Below are positions 8,048 to 17,155 of a DNA stretch of 61,831 nucleotides, in pieces; the first letter of the stretch is position 1, and every line of letters begins with the position of its first letter. Both the position numbers and the translations under genes were made by a program. The notes under the pieces were generated by a model. That model was not told the DNA's origin. It made no database searches and was given only the letters and a program-made list of their open reading frames with translations. Where the stretch lies: the NCBI GenBank assembly GCA_016840405.1, contig JAEOSK010000015.1, forward strand, positions 1 through 61,831. The letters run 5' to 3'. This DNA comes from Candidatus Hermodarchaeum yapensis (GTDB taxonomy: Archaea; Asgardarchaeota; Hermodarchaeia; Hermodarchaeales; Hermodarchaeaceae).

Positions 8048-8882
8048 TATATTCGATTTAATTCTGACCTCACCAATCCTCCAGCGAGCGCTAGTCGCTT
8101 CTTTGTTTGTTGCATTCATTGCAGCCACTAGTGGTTCATTCATGGTGTTTAGGGGATTATCATTCCTTACAGCAGGCGTCGCCCATGCGGCTTTAGCTGG
8201 AGCAGCACTCGGTCTATTACTTCAAGCAAGCGGCTTTGCACCATGGTTTAGTCCCGTCCTTGGTGCTGTGATTTTCGCCGTGCTAATGGCAGTGTTAACC
8301 GCGTATGCTGGAGAACGTGGAATTGCACAGAAGATGGAAGTTGCAGTTGGAGTCGCCTTTGCCCTTTCAATGAGTATTGCTGTGTTCCTTATGTATTACC
8401 TGCCCCCTGCGATGATTCCACAAATATGGGGCTACCTATTTGGCGACCTCCTTTTGCTAGATAACCTTGATATCGTACTTTTGGCAGGAACTGCACTTTC
8501 CCTTATACTGATCGTCATTCTCTTCAAGAAAGAGTTTGTCTATGTTAGCATCGATATGGAAGGCTCAACAGCCCATGGTATGAGCGCTCGTGGGTACCAT
8601 TATCTCATGATCATTGTTGCAGCCATTGCCATCGCCCTTACCGCAAAGGCTGTTGGTGCAGTGCTTGTTTATGCAATCCTTGTTGCTCCTGCTGCGGCTT
8701 CAAATGAGGTATTAAAAACGGTCAATGGAGTGATTATTGGGTGCTTTGTGTTAGCATTACTTGCGATGCTCATTGGATTGGCGAGTTCCTTTGCAATTTT
8801 AGCCTCACCCAGCGCTATTGCAGGAATTGTTGCAGCGCTAATGTATGTCGCTGCGATTCAAGTGAAGCGATTGAGGCGCTAA
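8037..8882 (+). CDS. Zinc/manganese ABC transporter permease
   Basis: ZnuB/TroC-type membrane permease of 281 residues with about eight hydrophobic segments. The conserved family region GLSFLTAGVAHAALAGAALGLLL is recognisable near residues 39-61, as is the later AVGAVLVYAILVAPAAAS stretch with the permease fingerprint. The start ATG at 8037 overlaps the ATPase gene, so translation is probably coupled. It completes a full importer with the ATPase and the divergently encoded binding protein. Which metal is carried (Zn, Mn or Ni) cannot be told from sequence; the NikR-like regulator leaves nickel possible, though ZnuABC-type proteins mostly carry zinc or manganese. Confidence 0.93.
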   Translation: MIASIFDLILTSPILQRALVASLFVAFIAATSGSFMVFRGLSFLTAGVAHAALAGAALGLLLQASGFAPWFSPVLGAVIFAVLMAVLTAYAGERGIAQKMEVAVGVAFALSMSIAVFLMYYLPPAMIPQIWGYLFGDLLLLDNLDIVLLAGTALSLILIVILFKKEFVYVSIDMEGSTAHGMSARGYHYLMIIVAAIAIALTAKAVGAVLVYAILVAPAAASNEVLKTVNGVIIGCFVLALLAMLIGLASSFAILASPSAIAGIVAALMYVAAIQVKRLRR

Positions 8883-8970
8883 AATTAACTTTTTTTGATT
8901 TACGTTAAAAAGCGGTTTTACCACATTTAATAAGCGTCCGTGTGTGTCCGTATTCTGGAGAGATGAGACC

Positions 8971-9750
8971 ATGTCAGCGGGATCTGAATATGCTAAGGGA
9001 CTTATTCTAATTAATGGTCGGGCATACCCGGCGAATGAGGTCTTACAAGCATTGGAACGACAAGCTATGACCTCAGTACGAGCAGTTAACGATGAGCTTT
9101 GGATTGGCAAACAGCGAGTCCACCCACTCGCAAAGATTACACCAGAACAGGCAATGAAGCTGACCTGTTTTGGAAGTTTAGCCTATTGTTGTGATTTGAA
9201 CCGTGAATGCCATCTCCGCGATGAGGCAATTCGTTTACTGGGAATATCTAAGGAAGAATTCAGAGCAATCCAGCTCGAATGTCATCAACAATTCCTACGC
9301 TACGGGGAACGTCGTTGGCCTCAGGAGCAAATGAGGTCGACTAGTTCTGAGGTCTCACACTCTCCATCATTTTCAAGAAGCGCATCTCAATCAGATCAGT
9401 ATGAGGCGTGGCGTGAGCCCGCAGCTTCAGGGCGTTACGATACTAGTCGAAGCACATCCCAGGCTTCTCGGTCGGGAGCAAGCAGCACGGTGGATCTTGG
9501 TGGACTTTTTGGGACTCCGGAGGAGTATAAGTCACGTTCGTTTACAGAACCCGACCCCTTTTCGAGTTCGTCTTCAAGGTTAGGAAGTGAATCAAGGGGC
9601 TTTTCTTCTGGGGAATGGAGCTCTTCAGGTTCAACAATAGCCGCCTCACCCTCGTCGCATTCATCAACACAAGGGTTCTGTATCTACTGTGGACAGGATT
9701 TACAAGAGGATAGTGAATTCTGTAGTCGTTGTGGACGCAACCAAAAGTAA
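8971..9750 (+). CDS. Cys-rich N-terminal domain, Ser-rich linker, zinc ribbon
   Basis: Three parts are visible. Residues 1-110 form a compact domain with a cysteine group (LTCFGSLAYCCDLNRECHLRD) that looks metal-binding. About residues 115-230 are a low-complexity linker rich in serine with scattered Arg, Glu and Gly, likely disordered. The C terminus is a zinc ribbon (CIYCGQ ... CSRCGR). ATG 8971 was chosen because GGAG at 8957-8960 and GATGAG just upstream give a ribosome site; an upstream GTG at 8944 is in frame. I do not recognise a named family. The layout suggests a soluble adaptor or binding protein. Confidence 0.75.
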   Translation: MSAGSEYAKGLILINGRAYPANEVLQALERQAMTSVRAVNDELWIGKQRVHPLAKITPEQAMKLTCFGSLAYCCDLNRECHLRDEAIRLLGISKEEFRAIQLECHQQFLRYGERRWPQEQMRSTSSEVSHSPSFSRSASQSDQYEAWREPAASGRYDTSRSTSQASRSGASSTVDLGGLFGTPEEYKSRSFTEPDPFSSSSSRLGSESRGFSSGEWSSSGSTIAASPSSHSSTQGFCIYCGQDLQEDSEFCSRCGRNQK

Positions 9751-9808
9751 GTGGTACTGACACATTTGATGGAAATCAACAACCACATCAATTTTGATTA
9801 TACAACAT

Positions 9809-10486
9809 CTAACCCTTTTTGGCGAGTTTGCGTAAGGTTTCGATTTGCTTGGTAAGCTTCTGAAGAGCTTGTTTCCAACCTTCAATTTTTTCTTGATCAG
9901 CTTCGGTTTTATCCCCACTCGACGCTTCAAAATCAGCAATCCGTCGTTCAAATTCCAAGGCCCTACTACTTAGGCCCGCAATCCGAGCATGAACTTCAGG
10001 TGTGGGTGAAACGATCTCCAAAAGCGTTTTAACAGTAACCCGAATTTCCTCAACCACTGCCGCTAATTGTGTGATAGTCTGCTGAGTTGAGTAGAGACTT
10101 TCACTTACTAAAGTACTCGATTCTTCCGTGGGTCCTTTATGACGAATCAGGAAGAGACGAACTTTGGAAAGAATGTCGAAATAAAGTTGAACAAGTTCTT
10201 CTTCGTCTCGGAACCAGGCACTAAGGGGATTCCACTTGGAAACCATTTTGTAAAGAGTTTCCATTTCTTGACCTAGTTCTTGAGCCTCAGGTGTATCCTG
10301 AGCTTGTATGAAGGCTTTAAGTTGGGGGAGCAGTGATATGATTTCAGCCTTTGCTTTAACCTCTTGGGGTGTAGCAATATCAGAGCCCATGAGCTGTCGA
10401 TAGAGCTCTTCAAGCCGTTGAATGCGTTCTGTTTCATTCAACTTTGTTTCAAATCCCCAATTGTTTTTTTGAGCTGAACATATCAA
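9809..10486 (-). CDS. Uncharacterised helical/coiled-coil protein
   Basis: About 210-225 residues, almost entirely helical by composition, with heptad-like patterns near both ends (TERIQRLEELYRQL and QALQKLTKQIETLRKLAKKG). No signal peptide, membrane helix or enzyme motif is seen. The start is unclear: TTG 10486 has no clear ribosome site, while an internal TTG at 10441 follows a GGGGA stretch. It lies 9 bases downstream of the TIM-barrel-like gene on the same strand and is probably cotranscribed with it. Function unknown. Confidence 0.65.
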   Translation of the reverse strand: MICSAQKNNWGFETKLNETERIQRLEELYRQLMGSDIATPQEVKAKAEIISLLPQLKAFIQAQDTPEAQELGQEMETLYKMVSKWNPLSAWFRDEEELVQLYFDILSKVRLFLIRHKGPTEESSTLVSESLYSTQQTITQLAAVVEEIRVTVKTLLEIVSPTPEVHARIAGLSSRALEFERRIADFEASSGDKTEADQEKIEGWKQALQKLTKQIETLRKLAKKG

Positions 10487-10495
10487 ATTTATTAT

Positions 10496-11515
10496 TTAGG
10501 TTCCTAGCCCCAACCGAATTTCACGAATGGATTGGTACCGATTTGGATACCCGAGCATCGTGTAAATTTCTGTGATTTTAACAGCCTCTGCAAGGGCTCT
10601 CGCAAGATTATATTCACTTTCATCTTCGAGAATCCAGTGATTCATTGTGAAATCAATACCTAGCTTCTTTAGAGAGCCAATAAAGGAAAGATTCTCGATG
10701 AAATCTGTGAAATCCTTTGACCCAATATCAGGTAGGATGGGTGTCCAAGGATAAACTTCAATTGCTAAGCTTTTGTCCATCTTCGCAAGAGCATCAAGAT
10801 CTAGGCCTTGATTTGTCCGAGTGCCTGCTACATATCCACTTTCAGAATCGATGGGGTATGTGGGAAAGACTTTGAGAGAGGGCTTCACTTCTTTAGCCGC
10901 TGTTATGAGTTGTTGAATGATGGCAGTCATTTTAGCAACACGCCACTCAATCCATTGATTGTACAAGGCAGGATTTGCTGCAGGATCAGCAATTTGGAAG
11001 GTGTGACGGAGGTCAGCATATTTGGTAAATTCTTCCCGACAATCTGTACAATAACAATATTGTGCATGCGGATAGCCAAGATTACCCAAAATCAGAGCCT
11101 GTATTGGTGTTTCAGCGACCTCTTTCACAACCGTTATCATGTGTTCAATAAACGCAGGTTTATTCGGACAAACCATGCTTTCGATGGATTGCCCTTCGGC
11201 TGTGTAAGTTTTGAATGCCGGATCTGCAGCAAAGAACGCATCAGCAAAGACATTGACAAACGCACCAGAACGAATGCCAACTGCATCAGTTGTATCAAGA
11301 GCCTCACTGAAAAACGTGGGGTATTCTTCATCAGCGGGCGCAACCTTGCTAGAGTAAAATACGCGTCCCGAAACATCCTTCGCGACGGCAATAACGTATT
11401 CCAAGTATCCGCCATAATTGGCAAAGAAGTCATCTAAACTGGTAGTAAGATTCCGAGGATCCACGATGAGCGTGACTCCCCGTGTGAGTAGGTCCCGTAT
11501 CTCCACAATTTCCAC
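10496..11515 (-). CDS. Putative TIM-barrel, glycoside-hydrolase-like protein
   Basis: A 339-residue soluble protein without signal peptide. It shows strand-helix alternation of a TIM barrel. Several segments recall uncharacterised glycoside-hydrolase-like families: CPNKPAFIEHMITVVKEV, then a strand ending in GNLGYPHAQYCYCTDCREEF, where a cluster of Cys (CYCTDC) follows the barrel strand, and the late SLAIEVYPWTP and FTMNHWILEDE strands with acidic residues. Substrate cannot be inferred. GTG 11515 is preceded by a weak AGTAGG. Probably an operon with the downstream helical protein. The family call is tentative. Confidence 0.55.
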   Translation of the reverse strand: MEIVEIRDLLTRGVTLIVDPRNLTTSLDDFFANYGGYLEYVIAVAKDVSGRVFYSSKVAPADEEYPTFFSEALDTTDAVGIRSGAFVNVFADAFFAADPAFKTYTAEGQSIESMVCPNKPAFIEHMITVVKEVAETPIQALILGNLGYPHAQYCYCTDCREEFTKYADLRHTFQIADPAANPALYNQWIEWRVAKMTAIIQQLITAAKEVKPSLKVFPTYPIDSESGYVAGTRTNQGLDLDALAKMDKSLAIEVYPWTPILPDIGSKDFTDFIENLSFIGSLKKLGIDFTMNHWILEDESEYNLARALAEAVKITEIYTMLGYPNRYQSIREIRLGLGT

Positions 11516-11569
11516 CTACTAGAGTAACTGTACACACTGTGATAAAAGAAGGAATAAACTTGTCGCCAG

Positions 11570-14500
11570 CTAACCGAAAAACGTGTCTAATCTACGCATT
11601 CCTATTGTATCTAACCATTCAATTCCTAACGCATCCAACACCTGCTCAAAGGTACTTTTAACGAGATCCTTGTACTTTGCGATATCAATATCCTGTGCCG
11701 TGGCTTGTTCAACAGGTTTTACGCCACCGGTCGTTTTAACATATGCAATAATATCTCCTGCGACAACTTCCTTACCTGCCTTTTGAAGCTGACGAGCCGC
11801 TTTCACATGTTGCGGTGTTGTCTTGACATACGCATTCAAGTTCTTCGTTATTTGCACGCGAATTGCCAAATCTTCCACCTGAAATTCCCGACGCTCCAAC
11901 ATCGTAAGTTTCTCTCGGGCAAGTTTGAGAATCCGGTTTTTCGCAGTCGTGAAATCATCAGGGTTACGAACCTGGCGAAGAATATTAATCATCTGCATAA
12001 ACGCCACTTGGAGAAAAGCGGGAGTATTGCGTTTCTTTCCTGTCAGTCCTTTGATGTCCACCTGCCCGTCTTTCGAAACCCCAAGGTAGTTCTTCTTGCG
12101 ACTGGATAAAGCAACATATCGATACTCTTTTTCAACATCTAATTCAACACGAAGTTCCTTCTCGCTAAAATCAATTAGTTGTTGTAATTGTTCTTTGGTC
12201 GGATTATCCAAAAATAGACTATCCGTATCACCATACAACACGGTTACGCCAATTTCCTTTGCTTTATCAATTGTCTGCGTAATCGCAAACCGGCCGACCG
12301 CTGTTATACTCTCAGCAGCAGGAGCACAGTAGAGAGGGAAATGTGAAGCCCCAAGCACACCATAGCTATTATGTGTTACAATGCCATTTGTTGTAACAAA
12401 CCACCCATTTCCTGTTTCTATATCAAATACAGGTTGAGGATTTGGTTCAGTAGTAATAGATTTAACACGAGCAAGATTGGTGCCGTTATATTCTATTATT
12501 CCGCGGTATTTTCGTCGATATTGTCGTCCATCAGTTTCGACAATACGGGTGATAATTGGATTAATATGAACGGAAGAGAATCTCCCAATTCCGCTTAGGA
12601 GAGTAAGAAGATCCCGAACTAACTGGGAGCTGATAGTGCTGTATCGACGTTTTCCTCTCCGATTAAAAATACCATCGCCCTTGAAGTAACTTTCAATTAA
12701 TGATAAGGCACGATCTTTGTTTAATAAATGGAGAGGGATGCGTTTATTACTAGCATGCGTTCCACAAAGAGCACCCATCATGGCGGCTAGAACATTAGAG
12801 CGGATAGTAATTGATTTGCCTCCATAGCTAGCAAAGGGCCAGGACAACCGTTCTAAGAGATGAATGATTTCTTGATAGTTTTCCGGATTTTTTCTCTTAG
12901 ACTGTGTAATTACAATGCGATTTTTCTGGCCGTTTCCCTCAGCTATATACCAACCCATAAGTTCGAAGAATTCAGAACTAAGTGGGATGGAAATATTCTG
13001 CCAAAAGCCAGGATCTCGCGTTTTTCGAGAAATTTTAATGAGTAGATCAGCTTTTGCCCTTCGAATAATGTCCTTTTCTTTGTGAGAAAGTTCCTCCCAT
13101 TTTAGTCTGTACATTTCTTGAGCTTTGTTATATTGAGATTTCTGATTAAATAGTTGGATAAGCGGATGCTTGGTAGTTTGTGATGTTCTATAGGAAAATC
13201 GCTTGTAAGTGGTACGTCTCATTCCGATGAGTAATGGGTTAGAGCTGATCAAATCTGGAATGAAAATACGTTTGGGAGGTGATGAGGATAGAGGGATTCG
13301 ATTGCAGAGGAGGAGTTCATCTCCTATATTTAATTCATCAGCTGGAACCTCTGAAATACTAAATTCCCTACCATACCGTCTTCCTTTATGAGTTGAAAAA
13401 ACAGGAACAACATGGTTGGAAGTACATCTTAATTCTCTACCATCAGCTAATTTTATTTTCAAAATTTTATTGGTTCCAGTTTCTGCCAATCCAAGAATAG
13501 GAACAAAAAATGGAGTACCAAAACTTCCATTATTTGAATCACTATTTACAGACAGTATTTCATAGTTTGACCAATCATTTTGAAGAGAACTGATTTTCCT
13601 TTTTAATATTTGACCCTCTGAATTTCTAACAAAAACCTCTTCGTCATAGGGTAAACAGGCATTGAGGAATACTTTGAGGGCTTGTTCGACGACGCTGAAC
13701 CAGTTGCGTTGGGAGGGAGATATGGTTTTGTCGTTGGCGCGGGGTTTGAAGTGTTCGACGCGGACATCGCGGATGAGTCCGATGAGTTGGCTGGTGATAC
13801 CCTCTCGTCTAGTACATACCCAATGGGGGGTTTCGGGGACGAGGTTGTTTTTGCATTCTGGGTGATCGCATCGAACGGTTTCGTAACTAAGGTTGTAAGC
13901 CTTCATGATACTTGGATAGAGGCTGTTTCCTGTCACTGATGGTTTTCCATTTCTACGAGCGATTATCGTTCCATTAGGGACAGAAACACACCATACGAGT
14001 CCTCGATAAGGGAGTTTATTTATCCGTGGATGTTGTTTGCTGAAAACATTAATCCGGTTGTAACTAACAAAAGCCCGGTAGCTGGTATGATTCTCGTAAA
14101 ATTTTCCATCAATTTTACAGTTTCGGATTTCTTGGGAAACCTGACAACCATACCCAAGTTTAAGAACCAGTTCTTGAAAATCATCAACAAGTTTTTTCAC
14201 AGTTGAGGTGAAGGAATAGCATTTCCCGTTATTCCAACTTCCATCTCCTAGAATCATGCTTTCAAAAAGCAACATTAGATATTTTTTCTCAAGATTAAGG
14301 ATAGAACGAGGAATTCCCTTTTGATTTTCACCTAGTTCGGCGGTTAACCATTTTCGAAGTTCATTAGTAAATTTCAAGTTATTTATGGCAAAAGTGTGGT
14401 ATTTCCGACCTTGACCACTCTCATATTCATGTTCGTAGAATTTCAATCCAAGAAGGGTTAGAGCTTTTCGAATTTGTTGAAAGTTTCGTTTCTTCGATTG

Positions 14501-16570
14501 ATAAATATGAACACTACGTTCTCTGATTGATCCGTCGGTAATTAGCCACCCGAAGAATGGTAGAAATTGTTCAGGTGAATATGTGAAGTCTCCAAACGTT
14601 ATAGGTTGGGAAATTCCGTTCCAAATACCAAAATGAGGAATTCTAAACCAATAACGGTCATAGAGGGTTTGTGCTTCTTCAAATTCGAAACTTTCTCTCC
14701 AACTCATAGAACTCCTTTGATTGTCCCTTCTATGATATACCATTCTATGATTGGGAGTAACTAGTAAGTCAATACCTTTAGTTGAAAAATGGTACATATT
14801 TCCTTCATAGTGATATTCATGTAGTTTATCAAGTGATTGGTATTCAACCTCGTTAGATATGGGGTTGACAGTAGCAATGGTTAATGGAATTTCTTGATTC
14901 AGCAAGGATTTGATTGAATTGAGGGAGTGCCAGCCATAGTTGGTTAGAATTTCGGAATCATCTGATACACAAGCGAAGTCCATGACCATGACGTTGAAGT
15001 GAACGCCTTCTTTGGGTTCGACGACGATGGCACCCATGTATTTTTTGCCTTTTATGATGGCTTCAGTGACGGCTTCACCCTTGAAGGCGGAGATTTCATC
15101 TTGGCGGGGGATCAGGTAGTTGTTTTGTCGATGTGCATAGTACAGGAGACTTCGAATCCAATTGGAAACTGCTGTTCGAGTGAAATCATGCAAGCCTTGA
15201 TGAGAAAGCCGCATAAGCAGAAGAATCAGGTTCATGACTAAGTCGTTGTCGAATTGAGAAAGGCGCATAGTGAGATGGGAGTCCTGCCAGTTGTATTCCG
15301 CCAGAAGATGAGCAGGTATTTTGCTTATCTGGTCTGGTAGCTGAAGTTTGCCTTCACCGAGAAGGGCTTGACTGAGATTTTCTAATCGAACTTCCTGGTA
15401 TCGATTGCGAAACGCGTATATCTGGATAGACCGGTTGTGGAAGAACCGATACAGATCGATATGGACGCCGTATTCTAGGCTAGCTTCAGGGTTTCCACGA
15501 AAGCCGCCTCGCATTCGAATGGGAACATCCGAGGCAGGGATATCTAGTTTCTTTGCTCGATTGACAAGATACCGTAAATCAAAGTTATCGCCATTAAAGG
15601 TTATCAAAAGCGGTGTTCGCCAGATAACTCGAAAAACAGTTTCAAGGAGAATCCGTTCTTCATCTAAGAATTCGATTTTAACCGTTTTGGGGAGTTTTAA
15701 TTCACTGAGGTCGTCTGCATTCCGACGCAGCATATAGACCCGTCCAGTTCCAGTGTCGTCGACGATTGACACCGAAATAACGGGTTGAGGAGCGGTTTCA
15801 GGGTCGGGAATACGGTCTATGAATTCAGATTCCACTTCAATGTCCAAGGCGAGGCGGGGCAGATAGGTTGCCTGGGTAAGGAAGAGGGGGAGATATTCTT
15901 CGATGAGTTTTGACAGCTCCTTGTCCTTCGCGAACAGTTCCCGAATTTTTGTTGCATCTTCGGTAGAGAATTCCTGTGGAACTGGAACTAACCCTTTGTC
16001 CTGGACGCGGTAAAGGAGACCGGGTGTAAGATTTCGGTCCATCGTATAACACTGGGTATAACGGATGTCTGCTTCCCAACTATGATCCCGCCCTAACTTT
16101 TCTCGAATAGAGTCGTGTCGACCACCGATGGCCAGGGGGTCTTTGGCCACAATCACCGTATATTGTTGCTCTTTATCTAACAGCAGGTTATATTTTGTAC
16201 TCTCTTCAAGTTTTAAGAACCCTGAGTGACCAACGACAGCGTTGTGCTGTGAAACATCTTCTCGTGTTAAATCAGTCAAACAGTAAGGATGGTGCCCAGT
16301 GTTATCCAACCATTCATAGATTTCGCCTTTTACCGTATCGTAGATTTTTATTTTGGCTAAGCCTACATCGCCTTGATAGTCGATGTTTACCAAGACACCC
16401 GGAGGTCCAGACTCAGGAACTTTTGGATAGTCTGATGGGCGAATAGGCTTATCCTTACTTTCTATGAGGATTTGTGTTAGTAAGGAGAACATTTCTTGCT
16501 TTTTTGGACTAGAACTAGCACGGGAATTTGCTTTTGAAGATTTCATCCAGTCCGAGAGATTTGATGGCAC
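11570..16570 (-). CDS. polB: Family-B DNA polymerase with two inteins
   Basis: A single 1666-residue frame encodes a replicative-type PolB interrupted by two inteins. Exonuclease motifs: ExoI LALDIEVE, ExoII LLITFNGDNFDLRYL, ExoIII YNWQDSHLT. Polymerase motif A is DFA/SLYPSIM, split by intein 1. Motif B is KVFLNA/SYGVLGA, split by intein 2. Motif C is YGDTDSLF. KKNYLG and GLTGKKRNTP near the C terminus fit the thumb region. After removal of inteins (349 and 430 residues) the mature enzyme is 887 residues, a normal size. The GTG start at 16570 is preceded by GAAGTGAT. A downstream ATG in frame also exists. No other polymerase subunit is nearby. Confidence 0.95.
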   Translation of the reverse strand: MPSNLSDWMKSSKANSRASSSPKKQEMFSLLTQILIESKDKPIRPSDYPKVPESGPPGVLVNIDYQGDVGLAKIKIYDTVKGEIYEWLDNTGHHPYCLTDLTREDVSQHNAVVGHSGFLKLEESTKYNLLLDKEQQYTVIVAKDPLAIGGRHDSIREKLGRDHSWEADIRYTQCYTMDRNLTPGLLYRVQDKGLVPVPQEFSTEDATKIRELFAKDKELSKLIEEYLPLFLTQATYLPRLALDIEVESEFIDRIPDPETAPQPVISVSIVDDTGTGRVYMLRRNADDLSELKLPKTVKIEFLDEERILLETVFRVIWRTPLLITFNGDNFDLRYLVNRAKKLDIPASDVPIRMRGGFRGNPEASLEYGVHIDLYRFFHNRSIQIYAFRNRYQEVRLENLSQALLGEGKLQLPDQISKIPAHLLAEYNWQDSHLTMRLSQFDNDLVMNLILLLMRLSHQGLHDFTRTAVSNWIRSLLYYAHRQNNYLIPRQDEISAFKGEAVTEAIIKGKKYMGAIVVEPKEGVHFNVMVMDFACVSDDSEILTNYGWHSLNSIKSLLNQEIPLTIATVNPISNEVEYQSLDKLHEYHYEGNMYHFSTKGIDLLVTPNHRMVYHRRDNQRSSMSWRESFEFEEAQTLYDRYWFRIPHFGIWNGISQPITFGDFTYSPEQFLPFFGWLITDGSIRERSVHIYQSKKRNFQQIRKALTLLGLKFYEHEYESGQGRKYHTFAINNLKFTNELRKWLTAELGENQKGIPRSILNLEKKYLMLLFESMILGDGSWNNGKCYSFTSTVKKLVDDFQELVLKLGYGCQVSQEIRNCKIDGKFYENHTSYRAFVSYNRINVFSKQHPRINKLPYRGLVWCVSVPNGTIIARRNGKPSVTGNSLYPSIMKAYNLSYETVRCDHPECKNNLVPETPHWVCTRREGITSQLIGLIRDVRVEHFKPRANDKTISPSQRNWFSVVEQALKVFLNACLPYDEEVFVRNSEGQILKRKISSLQNDWSNYEILSVNSDSNNGSFGTPFFVPILGLAETGTNKILKIKLADGRELRCTSNHVVPVFSTHKGRRYGREFSISEVPADELNIGDELLLCNRIPLSSSPPKRIFIPDLISSNPLLIGMRRTTYKRFSYRTSQTTKHPLIQLFNQKSQYNKAQEMYRLKWEELSHKEKDIIRRAKADLLIKISRKTRDPGFWQNISIPLSSEFFELMGWYIAEGNGQKNRIVITQSKRKNPENYQEIIHLLERLSWPFASYGGKSITIRSNVLAAMMGALCGTHASNKRIPLHLLNKDRALSLIESYFKGDGIFNRRGKRRYSTISSQLVRDLLTLLSGIGRFSSVHINPIITRIVETDGRQYRRKYRGIIEYNGTNLARVKSITTEPNPQPVFDIETGNGWFVTTNGIVTHNSYGVLGASHFPLYCAPAAESITAVGRFAITQTIDKAKEIGVTVLYGDTDSLFLDNPTKEQLQQLIDFSEKELRVELDVEKEYRYVALSSRKKNYLGVSKDGQVDIKGLTGKKRNTPAFLQVAFMQMINILRQVRNPDDFTTAKNRILKLAREKLTMLERREFQVEDLAIRVQITKNLNAYVKTTPQHVKAARQLQKAGKEVVAGDIIAYVKTTGGVKPVEQATAQDIDIAKYKDLVKSTFEQVLDALGIEWLDTIGMRRLDTFFG
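12368..13657 (-). mobile_element. Intein 2 in PolB motif B, with LAGLIDADG endonuclease
   Basis: Polymerase residues 972-1401 (430 aa). It starts CLPYDEEVFV after KVFLNA and ends GIVTHN before SYGVLGA, with the canonical His-Asn and a +1 Ser. Block B is LRCTSNHVVPVF. Endonuclease motifs are FFELMGWYIAEGNG and LIESYFKGDGIF. The insertion splits the essential Kx3NSxYG motif, so splicing is required for activity. It is longer than intein 1 and differs throughout, so the two were acquired separately rather than by duplication. Confidence 0.94.
13925..14971 (-). mobile_element. Intein 1 in PolB motif A, with LAGLIDADG endonuclease
   Basis: Polymerase residues 534-882 (349 aa). It starts with Cys (CVSDDSEILT) right after DFA and ends SVTGN before SLYPSIM. 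Block B is LLVTPNHRMV with the TxxH motif. The endonuclease motifs are FFGWLITDGS and LFESMILGDGS (dodecapeptide, LAGLIDADG class) with the acidic residues kept. The penultimate residue is Gly instead of the usual His; this is a known variant in some inteins but may slow C-terminal cleavage. Ser is the +1 residue. The endonuclease appears intact, so it may still be mobile. Confidence 0.93.
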
Positions 16571-16658
16571 GCAATATCACTTCTGAATCGATTAAGGACC
16601 CTCCTACTTTTTAGGATTTAGCCCTCTGATAGATTAGTCACATAATGAGGTATTACAG

Positions 16659-17105
16659 ATGCGTTCGTGTTCTTTTCCGCTTAAAGAAATTGTTGTAGCA
16701 CGATTTGAAGTTGGTGAAGACCTTCTCCTCGGCATCCAGCAGGTTGCTATTCAACATGATGTCAAAGCTGGTATGTTTACGGTGATAGGAGCAGTAGATC
16801 AAGCCCATTATGGGTTCTATGATCCTAGAAAGAAATCATATACTACCCTTAAATGGAAACCCAATACGGACTCCTCGCCAGCATTAGAAATCCTTAGCTG
16901 TGTAGGTAATATTGCACGATTGGATGAGGAGGTAGTTGTACATGCCCACATAACATTGTCAGGCGAGAAGGGTGAAATAATGGGTGGACATTTACTCGAA
17001 GGGTGTCGCGTCAACCCCACGGCCGAACTCACTTTGCTCATCGGAGAAGGAGTACTGACACGAAAAAGGAACGAGTCTCTTAACCTCGCCCTTCTTTCGA
17101 TTTAA
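16659..17105 (+). CDS. PPC/DUF296 domain protein
   Basis: A single plant-and-prokaryote-conserved (PPC, DUF296) domain of 148 residues. The features are the opening GEDLLLGIQQVAIQHDVKAG, the strand GMFTVIGAVDQAHYGFYD, and the metal-site region VVVHAHITLSGEKGEIMGGHL with the conserved histidines. In bacteria and archaea single-domain members form trimers. Their function is not settled and a DNA-binding role is known mainly for plant proteins with an added AT-hook, which is absent here. It is divergent from polB and followed at once by a TnpB pseudogene on the other strand. Confidence 0.88.
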   Translation: MRSCSFPLKEIVVARFEVGEDLLLGIQQVAIQHDVKAGMFTVIGAVDQAHYGFYDPRKKSYTTLKWKPNTDSSPALEILSCVGNIARLDEEVVVHAHITLSGEKGEIMGGHLLEGCRVNPTAELTLLIGEGVLTRKRNESLNLALLSI

Positions 17106-17155
17106 CCATCAATCAATCAACTTCAGAAGGCTTCACGAAAGACAGTGAACTGCCC

